DNA of 64,000 nucleotides from Staphylococcus petrasii (lineage in GTDB: Bacteria; Bacillota; Bacilli; Staphylococcales; Staphylococcaceae). Position numbers and translations under genes: made by a program. Every line of letters begins with the position of its first letter. Position 1 is the stretch's first letter. Under the pieces are notes generated by a model that did no database searches, had not been told where the DNA came from, and saw nothing but the letters and a program-made list of their open reading frames with translations. This document shows, piece after piece, positions 45,942 to 56,038 of the stretch. The stretch lies in contig NZ_PPRC01000006.1 of the NCBI RefSeq assembly GCF_002902565.1, positions 1 to 64,000 on the forward strand. Reading direction: 5' to 3'.

Positions 45942-47552
45942 CTACAGTTTTTCAACTTGTTGTTTCGCGTTTTTATATATCTTATTTGGAAAATGCGTGA
46001 TACGTAATAATTCAATCGCATTACGCGTATTAGCTTTACCTTCTTTAATCTTATAGTCAAAGTAGATTTCATTATTTTCAATAGATTCATTGAAATGATA
46101 ATTATGATAGTCAGGTTGTAATAACTCTGATAGCTCAATATCATGAGTCGCTGCGATGACTCTATAATCGAGTTCTTTATCCAAATAGCTAAGTACAGAT
46201 TCTGAGGCTGCAATACGTTCCGTTGTATTTGTGCCTTTAAAGATTTCGTCGATAAAGCAATAAACCGGCATATCCGTTTCAATATCAAATAAGCGTCGAA
46301 TTGATTTAAGCTCGGCCATAAAGTAGCTGTCGCCTGATAGCACGTCATCGGCATTTGCCATGGAAGTATAGACTAAACCGGGTTGATAGCTAAACTTGTC
46401 AGCTGTTGCAGTTTCGATAGATTGGGCGAGTATAAGGTTAATTGCTACAGATTTCATAAATGTTGATTTCCCTGATGCGTTTGAACCAGTTAATAGAATA
46501 TTGTGGTCGATGTTGAGATCGTTTGGGACTGCATTTTCCAATAAAGGATGAACTAAATTGGTAAATTCTATCTTCTTTTTTTCTGAAAAGGCAGCCGGCT
46601 CACAGTAGGTGTCTAGGGTGCGTCGGTACATGGCTAGCGAATAATGATTGTCTAGGGTGCTTACGTAGTCATAGCAGGCTAGCACTTCGTCTTGATATCT
46701 AAAATAAGTGTGTTGGATGATATGGAAGAGGAAGTAATCCACCATGAATGCCAGCTTCAGCATCATGACGAAAGCGCCACCGATGTCTTGGTCACCAACT
46801 GTGCCGAGTAGGCCACTAAATAAACGAGCGCCTTTAAAGTGATTGAAGTTGGTTTTAACTTCAGGTGTGCCTTCTATTTGGTCAAGATAATATCCTTGTT
46901 TAAGCACGTTAGCTGTATAGAATAAGGACTTTAGGTCTTGGTCATAAGTTCGTTTTAAGGTGCCTGAAAGCACTATATTGAGTAAAACTGCAAAGATTGT
47001 TATTAGGACGCCGGTTGATGGAGAAAATAACATTATTAATAATCCTAAAATAGGTAGGAATGGGCATATCATAAATAAATTATTGCGTTTAATCGGCTTA
47101 AGTTGATCTGGGAAGATTGGATAGACGACTTTACCAATTAGAGCTAAGCGATATGAGACGCTATTACGAAACTGCGTATCATTATTGAATTGATCTAATA
47201 GTTGTTTATTATTTGTTTGGAACATGTGGCGTAAAGTGGCGTACCACTTCATTTCGCCAATTGCGGTGAAGTTAAAGTTACTACGATGAAATATTTCTTC
47301 AAGATTTAAGTCTGACCACGTTTTATCATCTATGAAAGTACGTTCAGGATATGTATCGCGTCTGAGTTTAAATTGATAATCAAAGCGAGAATTTGGACGC
47401 ACAAATGTTTCTAAAGGACGTTTATTCTGCCACAAATATTGAATTTTGGAGATTAGCTTTCTTTTCTCAGAAATTGAAATCACAATGTTAACAATTATTC
47501 CTAAAATGATGATGCCTAATACTAAAAGCGCATAAGTCTGATAAATATTCAT
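45942..47552 (-). CDS. Membrane-anchored MutS-like ATPase
   Basis: This 536-residue protein has an N-terminal membrane helix (about 6-28) and a hydrophobic pair (about 160-205) followed by a MutS core and ATPase domain: Walker A 'LTGSNASGKST' (about 358-368), 'SMANADDVLSGDSYFMAE' and Walker B 'FIDEIFKGTNTTER', then 'ATHD'. The mismatch-recognition domain I of true MutS is absent. Such MutS-related membrane proteins occur in staphylococci, but their role is unknown. AAGGAGTT lies upstream of the ATG. Confidence 0.83.
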   Translation of the reverse strand: MNIYQTYALLVLGIIILGIIVNIVISISEKRKLISKIQYLWQNKRPLETFVRPNSRFDYQFKLRRDTYPERTFIDDKTWSDLNLEEIFHRSNFNFTAIGEMKWYATLRHMFQTNNKQLLDQFNNDTQFRNSVSYRLALIGKVVYPIFPDQLKPIKRNNLFMICPFLPILGLLIMLFSPSTGVLITIFAVLLNIVLSGTLKRTYDQDLKSLFYTANVLKQGYYLDQIEGTPEVKTNFNHFKGARLFSGLLGTVGDQDIGGAFVMMLKLAFMVDYFLFHIIQHTYFRYQDEVLACYDYVSTLDNHYSLAMYRRTLDTYCEPAAFSEKKKIEFTNLVHPLLENAVPNDLNIDHNILLTGSNASGKSTFMKSVAINLILAQSIETATADKFSYQPGLVYTSMANADDVLSGDSYFMAELKSIRRLFDIETDMPVYCFIDEIFKGTNTTERIAASESVLSYLDKELDYRVIAATHDIELSELLQPDYHNYHFNESIENNEIYFDYKIKEGKANTRNAIELLRITHFPNKIYKNAKQQVEKL

Positions 47553-47667
47553 AATTAACTCCTTAATTATTTAATTCACTTATATAATTATTTCATAATA
47601 AGATGTAATTAACAAAAAATATATAAATTAAAATGAGACATTGGTTTCATTGAATGAATTAGTTATG

Positions 47668-47792
47668 CTTAAAGAGAAATGTAAAAACACAATTGGGTTG
47701 GTAGTCCCAATGCAAATGTAAAAATTTGTCAGTAACCTTCCTCCTCAGGTCGTCCCTCATTTCAAGTTATACATTAAGAGGAGGGACACTCA
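47668..47792 (+). promoter_or_regulatory. Apparent yjdF riboswitch
   Basis: The leader of the yjdF gene contains hairpin ATTGGG/CCCAAT (47692-47711). It also has two alternative pairing partners for the ribosome binding site region GAGGAGGGAC (47778-47787): CCTCCTC at 47740-47746 and GTCCCTC at 47752-47758. yjdF genes in Firmicutes are preceded by the azaaromatic-binding yjdF RNA, so control of translation by mutually exclusive anti-SD pairing is likely. I infer the class from position and architecture, not from a covariance search. Confidence 0.65.
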
Positions 47793-48197
47793 TTGGAATT
47801 ATCAATATTTCATGATGGTCAATTTTTTATAGGCTTGGTTGAATATAGGGAAGAAGATAAAGTTAAATTTGTAAAATTCACCTTTGGAACTGAACCGAAT
47901 AGTAAGGATATTTTTAATTTTATTCATAATTGCTTAGATGAACTGATGAATCAAACTAAAGTATCGGTTATTAAAAAGAAACCGAAAAAAGTTAATCCTA
48001 AACGGTTACAGAGACAAGTGGCTAAGGAACAAAAGCAAACTAAGTCTTCTACTTATGCGCAACAAGCAATTAAAAAAGAGCAAGAAATTAAAAAATTAGA
48101 GAGCAAAAAGAAAAACAAATTACAGAAAGAAAAGACGAAAGCTCATAAACGACAGCTTAAAGTGCAAAAAACAAAGCAAAAGAAAAAAGGTCATTAA
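47793..48197 (+). CDS. yjdF: YjdF family protein (DUF2992)
   Basis: The N-terminal part 'LSIFHDGQFFIGLVEYREEDK' and 'FGTEPNSKDIFNFI' is the DUF2992/YjdF domain; the second half is a very basic Lys/Gln helix, usual for the family. The start is TTG at 47793, eight bases after GAGGAGG, and that site is predicted to be controlled by the leader RNA. Function unknown; linked by the riboswitch to response to aza-aromatic compounds. Confidence 0.85.
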   Translation: MELSIFHDGQFFIGLVEYREEDKVKFVKFTFGTEPNSKDIFNFIHNCLDELMNQTKVSVIKKKPKKVNPKRLQRQVAKEQKQTKSSTYAQQAIKKEQEIKKLESKKKNKLQKEKTKAHKRQLKVQKTKQKKKGH

Positions 48198-48233
48198 GTC
48201 ATTTGGTAAGTAATTTGTAAAAGTTTCGATAAT

Positions 48234-48272
48234 AAGACTTCGAACATTGTATATGTTGGAGGTCTTTTTTTT
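48234..48272 (+). terminator. yjdF terminator
   Basis: AAGACTTCGAACAT pairs with ATGTTGGAGGTCTT around a short loop, followed by T8. Confidence 0.85.
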
Positions 48273-48356
48273 GATTATTGAAGTCTAAGAGCACAAAGCC
48301 TGATAGATTTAAAACTCTTGCTCATGATATGCTTAGTTGTGATATAGGAGGACTTG

Positions 48357-48440
48357 ATGGATATGACAGATAAACAATTATCATCAACATTCAATTTAAT
48401 TAATTATAAAAATGCCCTGTTGCTAGGTGCATGCTTATGA
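48357..48440 (+). CDS. 27-codon leader ORF overlapping arsB
   Basis: This ORF starts at an ATG five bases after a perfect AGGAGG (48346-48351), encodes a peptide starting '[18 protein letters not shown]' and ending 'LLLGACL', and stops at a TGA that overlaps the arsB ATG (ATGA). The strong ribosome site and overlap suggest translational coupling to arsB. It has no resemblance to ArsR that I can see. The peptide itself is uncharacterised. Confidence 0.5.
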   Translation: MDMTDKQLSSTFNLINYKNALLLGACL

Positions 48441-49729
48441 TGACATTTCTAGCTATTGCGATTTTTGTCATCACGTTAATTTTTGTAATTTGGCAGCCAA
48501 AGGGTTTAGATATTGCCATTACTGCTGTTATAGGGGCAATATTGGCACTTATTACTGGTGTTGTAGGTTGGTCAGATATTGTAGAAGTGACTGGCATTGT
48601 ATGGAACGCCACGTTAACGTTCGTAGCAATTATTTTAATTTCGCTGATACTCGATGAAATCGGCTTCTTCGAATGGGCTGCTTTACATATGGTGCGAGCA
48701 TCTAAAGGAAATGGCGTTAGGATGTTTGTATATATTATGCTACTTGGCGCCGTTGTTGCGGCTTTCTTTGCGAATGATGGGGCGGCATTGATTTTAACGC
48801 CAATTGTACTCGCGATGGTGCGTCATCTTGGTTTCAATAAGAAAGTTATTTTTCCATTTATTATTGCCAGTGGATTTATCGCTGATACGACGTCTTTACC
48901 TTTTACAGTAAGTAACTTAGTGAACATTGTATCTGCAGATTATTTCAATATTGAATTTATTAAATATTTCAGTCGAATGATTATTCCAAACTTATTTTCT
49001 TTAGTCGCAAGTATCGTTGTGTTGTGGCTTTATTTTAGAACATCTATTCCGAAGCGGGTGGATACGCAGTCTATTCAAAGTCCAAACACGGCAATTAAAG
49101 ACCAAAAGCTTTTTAGAATCTCATGGGTCGTCTTAGCAATACTTCTAGTAGGTTATTTAAGTAGCGAATTTCTTCACATCCCTGTGTCATTCATTGCTGG
49201 AGGTATCGCGATTATTTTCTTAATCTTGGCACGTAAGTCTCATGCCGTTTCTATTGGAAAAGTTATCAAGGGCGCGCCATGGAATATCGTAATTTTTTCA
49301 TTAGGTATGTATTTGGTCGTCTTCGGTTTGAAAAATGTAGGAATTACGACGGTATTAGGACAGATTTTTTCAAATATAGCAGAACATGGATTATTCACAA
49401 GTATTATGGGCGTAGGTTTTATTTCTGCAATCTTGTCATCGATTATGAATAACCTACCAACCGTTTTAATAGATGCGATTGCTATTCATCAATCTCAAGT
49501 TGCAGGCTTACTCAAAGAAGGTATGGTGTATGCGAATGTGATTGGTTCAGATTTAGGACCTAAAATAACGCCAATTGGTTCTTTAGCAACGCTTCTATGG
49601 CTTCATGTACTAGCTCAAAAAGACGTTAAAATTTCCTGGGGAATTTATTTTAAAACAGGTATCGTTATTACCATTCCTGTTCTATTTATGACTTTATTAG
49701 GTTTATACATTACATTAATTCTCTTTTAA
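48437..49729 (+). CDS. arsB: Arsenite efflux pump ArsB
   Basis: This 430-residue protein has about 12 membrane helices and is nearly identical in pattern to staphylococcal plasmid/chromosomal ArsB ('[20 protein letters not shown]', '[20 protein letters not shown]', '[17 protein letters not shown]'). It exports arsenite and antimonite using the membrane potential. ATG at 48437 overlaps the stop of the leader ORF. The usual neighbours arsR and arsC are absent on both sides, so the regulation is not the standard one. Confidence 0.92.
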   Translation: MMTFLAIAIFVITLIFVIWQPKGLDIAITAVIGAILALITGVVGWSDIVEVTGIVWNATLTFVAIILISLILDEIGFFEWAALHMVRASKGNGVRMFVYIMLLGAVVAAFFANDGAALILTPIVLAMVRHLGFNKKVIFPFIIASGFIADTTSLPFTVSNLVNIVSADYFNIEFIKYFSRMIIPNLFSLVASIVVLWLYFRTSIPKRVDTQSIQSPNTAIKDQKLFRISWVVLAILLVGYLSSEFLHIPVSFIAGGIAIIFLILARKSHAVSIGKVIKGAPWNIVIFSLGMYLVVFGLKNVGITTVLGQIFSNIAEHGLFTSIMGVGFISAILSSIMNNLPTVLIDAIAIHQSQVAGLLKEGMVYANVIGSDLGPKITPIGSLATLLWLHVLAQKDVKISWGIYFKTGIVITIPVLFMTLLGLYITLILF

Positions 49730-49815
49730 ATTAGATAATTTTCTTTAGCTCATTTTACATGATACAGTTTATTTATAATTAAAATTGTATTTATTTTAAA
49801 AGGAGTAATGAAATC

Positions 49816-51057
49816 ATGAGCACATTTTCAGAAAAAGAAAAAATTCAAATGTTAGCCGATATCGTCGAAATAAATACAGTAAATGACAATGAAATTGAAG
49901 TTGCACGTTACTTGAAGAAATTATTCGAAGATCATGGCATTAATGCAGAAATTGATGAAATAGAAGACAAACGCGTAAACTTAGTCGCTTCTATCGGAGA
50001 AGGCAGTCCAGTAGTAGGCGTTTCAGGACACATGGATGTGGTGTCTGAAGGAGACCATAATGATTGGGATTATCCTCCGTTTGAGATGACAGAAAAAGAT
50101 GGCTTATTGTATGGACGTGGCACATCAGATATGAAAGCAGGTTTAATAGGCTTAGCGATTGCGATGATAGAAATTAAAGAAAGTGGCGCTTTACCTAAAG
50201 GCACAATCAAATTCATGGCAACTGCGGGCGAAGAAATGGAACAATTAGGTTCAGCTCAATTATATGAAAAAGGCTATATGGATGACGTAGATGCTTTAAT
50301 TATTGCAGAACCTTCTGAACAAAATATCGTTTATGCGCACAAAGGTTCAATGGATTTCAAAATTACGTCCAAAGGTAGAGCTGCGCATAGTTCAGTGCCA
50401 GTAATTGGACAAAATGCGATTAAACCTTTAATTCAATTTATTCAAAATATAGACGAAGAATATGAACGTATTTCGAAAGAATTAAAATATGAAAAATTAG
50501 ATTTCTCTCATCTAATAGATCGCCTTCAAACGCAACTTCAAAATAACGATGAACTTGATGAAGAAGAAGTAAAACGCGTGATCTCAGGTTTAGTGATTAG
50601 TAATACAATCTTTCACGGTGGTAACCAAGTTAATTCAGTTCCAGACGTTGCTACGGCAGATTTCAATATCAGAACTGTACCAGAATATGACAATAATAAA
50701 GTAAAAGAGCTATTTAAAAAATATATTGAAGAAATTAATAAACAGGGCGGACAACTTGAAGAAGATATGTATTTAGACTTAAATCCTGTACTAACAACAG
50801 GCGATAATGATTTAATTAAAGTCGGTCAACAAGTTGCTAAAAATATCTTTGGCGAAGATATTGTGGCATCACCAACAGTTGGCGTTACTGATGCTTCTAA
50901 TTTATTACGTGATAAAGATGAAAACTTCCCATTCTTAATGTTTGGCCCAGGTAATGTGCCTCATCAAGTAAACGAACACGTAGATAAAGAAAAATATCTT
51001 AAATTTATCGATTATTACACAGAACTTCTTACGACTTATTTAAAACAACATAATTAA
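49816..51057 (+). CDS. M20 family metallopeptidase (ArgE/DapE/CPG2 type)
   Basis: This 413-residue di-zinc hydrolase has 'VVGVSGHMDVVSEG' (first His and Asp), 'LYGRGTSDMKAG' (bridging Asp), 'ATAGEEMEQLG' (catalytic Glu pair) and the dimerisation domain starting 'HKGSMDFKITSKGRAAHSS'. 'HQVNEHV' gives the last ligand. It is often annotated as succinyl-diaminopimelate desuccinylase, but specificity is not fixed by sequence. AAGGAG precedes the ATG. Located before a YfcC transporter gene. Confidence 0.88.
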   Translation: MSTFSEKEKIQMLADIVEINTVNDNEIEVARYLKKLFEDHGINAEIDEIEDKRVNLVASIGEGSPVVGVSGHMDVVSEGDHNDWDYPPFEMTEKDGLLYGRGTSDMKAGLIGLAIAMIEIKESGALPKGTIKFMATAGEEMEQLGSAQLYEKGYMDDVDALIIAEPSEQNIVYAHKGSMDFKITSKGRAAHSSVPVIGQNAIKPLIQFIQNIDEEYERISKELKYEKLDFSHLIDRLQTQLQNNDELDEEEVKRVISGLVISNTIFHGGNQVNSVPDVATADFNIRTVPEYDNNKVKELFKKYIEEINKQGGQLEEDMYLDLNPVLTTGDNDLIKVGQQVAKNIFGEDIVASPTVGVTDASNLLRDKDENFPFLMFGPGNVPHQVNEHVDKEKYLKFIDYYTELLTTYLKQHN

Positions 51058-51086
51058 GGTTTACTCAAAATAATAGTTCTAAAGAT

Positions 51087-51131
51087 AAAGGCGGTAACAC
51101 TATCAAGATGAAGTGTTATCGCTTTTTGTTT
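51087..51131 (+). terminator. M20 peptidase terminator
   Basis: AAAGGCGGTAACACT pairs with AGTGTTATCGCTTT, followed by a T-rich tail. Confidence 0.75.
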
Positions 51132-51254
51132 TATCATGTAAAAATAAATGGTTTCTTTTAAATAAAATCTTAATTATTAATTCTAAATAGGGTATGATAA
51201 AAATAATAATTTTTGTAAAATTCAATCAATTTTAAAATAAAGGTGCTGATAAGG

Positions 51255-52649
51255 ATGGGAGAAAGGAAATCAATCAAATTTAGATTTAAAACACCTCATA
51301 CTTATGCGTTATTGATGTTTGTGGTAGGTCTCGCATGGTTATTAACGTATATTATTCCAGCAGGTGAATATACAAGAGAAAAGAAAGGTGGACAGACTTT
51401 AGTCGTTTCTGGAACATATCATACTGTTGATTCTCCGCATTTGAACTTTTTAGAAATATTCAGATCCATTCCTGAAGGCTTAATCAGTGGTGGAGAAATT
51501 GTATTTTATATCTTTTTAGTAGGTGGGGCGTTCGGTATTATTCATAAAACAGGCGCGTTTGAAAATGGCGTTAATAAGGCAATGCGAACGCTAGGTAAAG
51601 CTAATTTTTTAATGATACCTTTAACAATGACAGTATTTTCAATTTTAGGATTTACTATAGGTTTAGCTGAAGAAACGATTATATTTGTGCCTATCGGTAT
51701 TATTATTGCACGTACATTAGGATATGATGCGTTGACGGGGGCTGCAATGGTAATTTTAGGTGCGGCAAGTGGTTTTAGTGGGGGTATGTTAAATCCATTT
51801 ACTGTTGGGGTAGCACAAACTGTAGCAGAATTGCCAATGTTCTCGGGTTGGGGACTGCGTACTATTATTTACTTGTTTATTTTGACAGCAGCTATTTCAA
51901 CAGTAATGTTATACGCACGTAAAGTTAAAAAAGATAAAACGAAAAGTATTGTTTATCATCTAGAAAAAGAAGAAGGTCATACAAACCAAAAAGTTGAATA
52001 TCAACATTTTAGTAAACGCCAAGCCTTTAGTTTATTAATTATTGTAGCGACTATTTTATTCAATGTATTTGGTATCTTTATGTTTGATTGGACTTTTAAT
52101 CAGATGAGCGCTAACTTCTTGCTTTCTGGTATTATTGCTGGCTTGGTAAGTGGTTTAGGTTTGAATGGAACATTTGATGCTCTAATTGAAGGTATGCAGA
52201 ATATATTATTTGGAGCAATGATTGTAGGCTTTGCTAAAGGTATTGTAGTTATTTTGGAAAATGGAAAAATTATCGATACAATCGTTCATGGTATGACAAC
52301 ATTATTATCAAACGTACCAGCTTCTTTAGTCATTATTGCTATGTTCATCTTACAATTTTTACTAAACTTTTTTATACCATCTGGCTCTGGCCAAGCGTTA
52401 ACAACTATGCCATTGATGGTTCCTATATCTGATTTATTGCATATTAATCGACAGCTTACAGTCCTTGCATTTCAGTATGGTGATTCGATTAGTAATATAC
52501 TATTTCCAACCTCAGCTATTCTTATGGGAGCATTAGCTGTAGGTCGTATTTCATACACAGAATGGATTAAATTTGTTTGGAAATTGATCCTTTTATGGGT
52601 GATTATTTGTGCCGTTGCAATGTCAATTGCATTAGTAATTGGTTATTAA
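51255..52649 (+). CDS. YfcC/DcuC-like membrane transporter
   Basis: This 464-residue protein with about 12 membrane helices starts 'FRFKTPHTYALLMFVVGLAWLLTYIIPAGEY' (parts), the YfcC-family N-terminus. 'FIPSGSGQALTTMPLMVPI' is the re-entrant-loop-like motif. Homologues move C4-dicarboxylates, arginine or other amino acids; substrate unknown. ATG at 51255 is preferred, with AAAGGTG nine bases upstream, to GTG 51243. A peptidase gene lies upstream, which hints at a peptide or acylated amino acid uptake route. Confidence 0.83.
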   Translation: MGERKSIKFRFKTPHTYALLMFVVGLAWLLTYIIPAGEYTREKKGGQTLVVSGTYHTVDSPHLNFLEIFRSIPEGLISGGEIVFYIFLVGGAFGIIHKTGAFENGVNKAMRTLGKANFLMIPLTMTVFSILGFTIGLAEETIIFVPIGIIIARTLGYDALTGAAMVILGAASGFSGGMLNPFTVGVAQTVAELPMFSGWGLRTIIYLFILTAAISTVMLYARKVKKDKTKSIVYHLEKEEGHTNQKVEYQHFSKRQAFSLLIIVATILFNVFGIFMFDWTFNQMSANFLLSGIIAGLVSGLGLNGTFDALIEGMQNILFGAMIVGFAKGIVVILENGKIIDTIVHGMTTLLSNVPASLVIIAMFILQFLLNFFIPSGSGQALTTMPLMVPISDLLHINRQLTVLAFQYGDSISNILFPTSAILMGALAVGRISYTEWIKFVWKLILLWVIICAVAMSIALVIGY

Positions 52650-52726
52650 AAAAGATTAAAAGGTAAGACTGACGTTTGTCTGAAGTTAGTGGGAAGGGTG
52701 TCTAATAAACGTTGATATATCAATAA

Positions 52727-52769
52727 AAAGAGCAAGACCGCATTCTTTAAAGATACGGTCTTGCTCTTT
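52727..52769. terminator. Bidirectional terminator
   Basis: AAAGAGCAAGACCG pairs perfectly with CGGTCTTGCTCTTT between convergent genes. Confidence 0.85.
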
Positions 52770-52782
52770 GCTTAATATTAAT

Positions 52783-53982
52783 TTATTTAACTTCTTTTGC
52801 AGCTTTTTTAAATGGTTGTTTATGATTTTTACCGTGTACAAAGAAGTAAACAATAATTGCGATAACAAGTAATGCTGCCATTGATAAATATAAGTTGCGG
52901 TAACCAATATATGGAATGAATAATCCAAGAATGAATGGTCCCATACCAGCACCAAAGTCAACAAAGATATAGAATGTTGAAGTAGCTAAGCCCATTTTGC
53001 TTGCTGGTGATTGTTGAATAGCGATAGCTTGTGCTGTCGGAATAATTGTTCCGTAACCAAAGCCGATAAATGCTGCTGAAACTAATAATGCAAATGGTGT
53101 ATGAGTCATACCTAAGATAACTAGTCCAATAGCGAAACTTACTAATACTGGGTACATTACCTTATTTTCCCCAAAATTATCATAAATCTTACCTGTAAAT
53201 GGTCGAGTAACGAATGTTGCAATCGCGAATACAACAAAGAAGAAACTTGATGCAGTGACTAAGTGAAGTAAGTCTGCATAAATAGATAAGAATGAAAGTA
53301 CACTGGCGTACGCAACACCAACTAACACAACAACCATTGAAATTGGTAATGCTTCTTTTTGTAAGAATGCGTTAATACCTTTAGGTTTAACTGTTTCTTC
53401 TTCTTCAGAAACAGCATTCATTGGTAATTTTTTAATGAATAGAGAAAAGATTAAAGAAATAATAATACTTACTAAACCAATCGCAAAGATTGATGAGAAA
53501 CCTAAATTGTTATTTAATACTAAACCAAGGAATGGTCCAAAAGCTGAAGCAAGCGTTACACTTAAACCGTAGTAACCAATACCTTCACCTTTACGTTCCT
53601 CTGGAATAATACGAGATGAAATGGTACCTGTCGCAGTTGAAGAGAATCCAAACGCGATACCATGGATTAAACGAACTAACATTAGAACCCAAATGTTAGT
53701 AATAGCGAAATATAAAGCAATCGCGATAACTGATGCGATGACGCCTCCGAGTAAAACATTTTTAGGTTGTAGGTTATCTATAATACGACCCGATCCAAGT
53801 CTTCCGCCTAACATACCTATAATAAATACACCTGCAGCTAAGCCGCCAACACTTTCTGAAGCGTTATATTGATCAATTGTAAATTCTGTAATTGTAACAA
53901 TTAACATGTAGTGTATTAAATACATGAATAAATTAACTATCGTTACGAATATAAAGTCTTTAGTCCATAGACGTTGACCCAT
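52783..53982 (-). CDS. MFS transporter (drug/metabolite efflux type)
   Basis: This 399-residue protein has 12 membrane helices. 'GMLGGRLGSGRIIDN' is motif A (G-x-L-G-x-R-x-G-R), and 'TRPFTGKIYDNFG' is the matching loop in the second half. AAGGAGGG precedes the ATG on the minus strand. It is divergent from a LysR regulator at 54141, a likely control partner. Substrate unknown. Confidence 0.85.
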   Translation of the reverse strand: MGQRLWTKDFIFVTIVNLFMYLIHYMLIVTITEFTIDQYNASESVGGLAAGVFIIGMLGGRLGSGRIIDNLQPKNVLLGGVIASVIAIALYFAITNIWVLMLVRLIHGIAFGFSSTATGTISSRIIPEERKGEGIGYYGLSVTLASAFGPFLGLVLNNNLGFSSIFAIGLVSIIISLIFSLFIKKLPMNAVSEEEETVKPKGINAFLQKEALPISMVVVLVGVAYASVLSFLSIYADLLHLVTASSFFFVVFAIATFVTRPFTGKIYDNFGENKVMYPVLVSFAIGLVILGMTHTPFALLVSAAFIGFGYGTIIPTAQAIAIQQSPASKMGLATSTFYIFVDFGAGMGPFILGLFIPYIGYRNLYLSMAALLVIAIIVYFFVHGKNHKQPFKKAAKEVK

Positions 53983-54140
53983 TGTTTCCCTCCTTAATAT
54001 TGATATTTTTTGAAAAATAGCTGATACATTTTAAAATTGTTCACTAAATATACAAACTCTATTATAGTAATAACTAATACTAATGTATAATTAGAATTAT
54101 TGAATTAACTATAAGTAAAACTGATATAAAGAGGTATGAG

Positions 54141-55031
54141 ATGAACTTTGAACAATTAAGTTATGTAAAAACAGTTTATGAAGAAGAATCCATTATTCGA
54201 GCTAGTGAACTGATGCATATAAGTCAGTCTGCGATGAGCCAGTCTATCGCAAATTTAGAGAAAGAATTAGGTTATAAGTTATTTTATCGTTCTAGAAAAG
54301 GGACAGTACCTACAGAAGTGGGGAAACGATTAATTCCTAAGATACTTGAAATAGAAGAAGCGAAAGATAATCTATGGTCAGAAATAAAGAGTTTAAATAC
54401 AAATATTGAAGGTAAAATCAAAATTGCTACTATTCCTACTCTTTTTCATAAACGGTTGCCTAAAGTTCTATCTCGTTTTAAACAACATCATCCTAACGTT
54501 GAAGTGGAAGTTTTAGAAGCGGATAGAGAAGATATCTTAAAAATGGTTGAAGATAATGAAATTGATATTGGTTTAATAGGAAAAAAAGAATTTGGCGAAA
54601 CGTATCATCATATTGTGGAACATCCTCTTAATCTTACTTCCAATTTTAAATTAATTGTTCCTGCTAAATCCAAACTGACATTTAAAGAAACAATTAAATT
54701 GGAAGATATTAAACATTATCCATTCGTATTATATGATCGAAGTTTTTATCATCATCATTTAAAAGAATTTGAAAAAGAAAATGGAGAATTAAAGGTCGTG
54801 TTCCGTACAAATAATCCTATTGTAATGATGCGCATGATTGCTGAAGGTTTAGGCATTGGTATTGTTTCTAGTTTAATGCTTGAAAATGATCCATTCTTAA
54901 ATAATGAGTTAATAGAGGCGTTACCTTTAGGACAACCTTTCGATTATTCTATTTATTTTGCAGCTATGATTAATAAGGAAAGAAACAATGAACCTACTGT
55001 TTTAGAATTTATTAATTATTTAAAATCTTAA
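54141..55031 (+). CDS. LysR-family transcriptional regulator
   Basis: This 296-residue LTTR starts 'MNFEQLSYVKTVYEEESIIRASELMHISQSAMSQSIANLEKELG' (in parts), a clear HTH (about 17-38), with an effector domain from about 90 ('GKIKIATIPTLFHKR'). It is divergent from the MFS gene, 160 bases away, and probably regulates it. GAGGTATGAG precedes the ATG. Confidence 0.88.
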   Translation: MNFEQLSYVKTVYEEESIIRASELMHISQSAMSQSIANLEKELGYKLFYRSRKGTVPTEVGKRLIPKILEIEEAKDNLWSEIKSLNTNIEGKIKIATIPTLFHKRLPKVLSRFKQHHPNVEVEVLEADREDILKMVEDNEIDIGLIGKKEFGETYHHIVEHPLNLTSNFKLIVPAKSKLTFKETIKLEDIKHYPFVLYDRSFYHHHLKEFEKENGELKVVFRTNNPIVMMRMIAEGLGIGIVSSLMLENDPFLNNELIEALPLGQPFDYSIYFAAMINKERNNEPTVLEFINYLKS

Positions 55032-55139
55032 TCAAATCAACCTTATAAAAGCACCAACTATTATTCATAAAGCGTTCAAATTATTAATATATAAAAGTGA
55101 TAATATAATAAATGAATAATATTTTAAGAGGTGTTTTTT

Positions 55140-55919
55140 ATGAGTAATGCGAAAAAAGTTGCAGTAGTTACAGGCGCAGCCCAAGGTATCGGATTTAAAA
55201 TTGCTGAACGCTTATTTAAAGATGGCTTTAGCGTTGCACTTGTAGACTTTAATGAAGAAGGCGCTAAAAAAGCAGCAGCTTCATTAAAAGCAGAAGGACA
55301 AGAAGCGGTAGCATTTAAAGCAGATGTTTCAGACCGTGAAAATGTCTTTAATGTATTACGTGGCGTTGTAGAACATTTCGGTGAGTTTAATGTATTAGTT
55401 AATAATGCTGGTTTAGGACCAATGACACCTATCGACACAGTAACACCTGAACAATTTAGCCAAGTTATTGGCGTTAACATTGGTGGTGTCTTCTGGGGTA
55501 TCCAAGCTGCTTTAGAACAATTTGAAAAATTAGGTCATGGCGGTAAAATCATTAACGCTACTTCTCAAGCAGGGGTTGAAGGTAACAAAGGTTTATCTTT
55601 ATACAGTAGTACTAAATTCGCTGTGCGTGGTTTAACTCAAGTAGCTGCACGTGACTTAGCAGAAAAAGGTATTACAGTTAACGCCTATGCGCCAGGTATC
55701 GTTGAAACTCCAATGATGGAAGGTATTGCGATTAAATTAGCTAAAGAAAATAACCAACCTGAAGAGTGGGGCTGGAAACAGTTCACTGATCAAATTACAT
55801 TAAAACGTTTATCTAAACCAGAAGACGTTGCGAATGTAGTAAGCTTCTTAGCAGGTAGCGATTCTGACTACATTACTGGTCAAACAATTATCGTTGATGG
55901 TGGTATGAGATTCCACTAA
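55140..55919 (+). CDS. butA: Diacetyl/acetoin reductase, (S)-acetoin forming
   Basis: This 259-residue SDR has '[14 protein letters not shown]', '[12 protein letters not shown]', catalytic Ser in '[12 protein letters not shown]' and '[10 protein letters not shown]' (Y-x-x-x-K). '[11 protein letters not shown]' and '[21 protein letters not shown]' (parts) are typical of ButA/BudC diacetyl reductases of staphylococci. It regenerates NAD+ in butanediol fermentation. ATG at 55140 has AAGAGGTG upstream with good spacing. Confidence 0.9.
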   Translation: MSNAKKVAVVTGAAQGIGFKIAERLFKDGFSVALVDFNEEGAKKAAASLKAEGQEAVAFKADVSDRENVFNVLRGVVEHFGEFNVLVNNAGLGPMTPIDTVTPEQFSQVIGVNIGGVFWGIQAALEQFEKLGHGGKIINATSQAGVEGNKGLSLYSSTKFAVRGLTQVAARDLAEKGITVNAYAPGIVETPMMEGIAIKLAKENNQPEEWGWKQFTDQITLKRLSKPEDVANVVSFLAGSDSDYITGQTIIVDGGMRFH

Positions 55920-55939
55920 AACCAGGCGACAAACCTAGC

Positions 55940-55984
55940 TTGTACTTAACGTTAAATAATTTCTAGAATTAAGTACAATTTAAA
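55940..55984 (+). terminator. butA terminator
   Basis: TTGTACTTAA pairs with TTAAGTACAA around a 19-base loop, followed by a weak T tract. Confidence 0.6.
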
Positions 55985-56038
55985 ACAAAATAGTATATAA
56001 TATTGTTTAAACTTATGAAACAGAAAGGGAAAAAGTGG

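Noticed and set aside
45908-46354. Minus-strand ORF overlapping the MutS-like gene
   Set aside because: It lies in a different frame inside the MutS-like coding region and has no start signal or family resemblance.
55050-55075. Possible cre upstream of butA
   Set aside because: The best alignment has at least three mismatches, including conserved outer positions.
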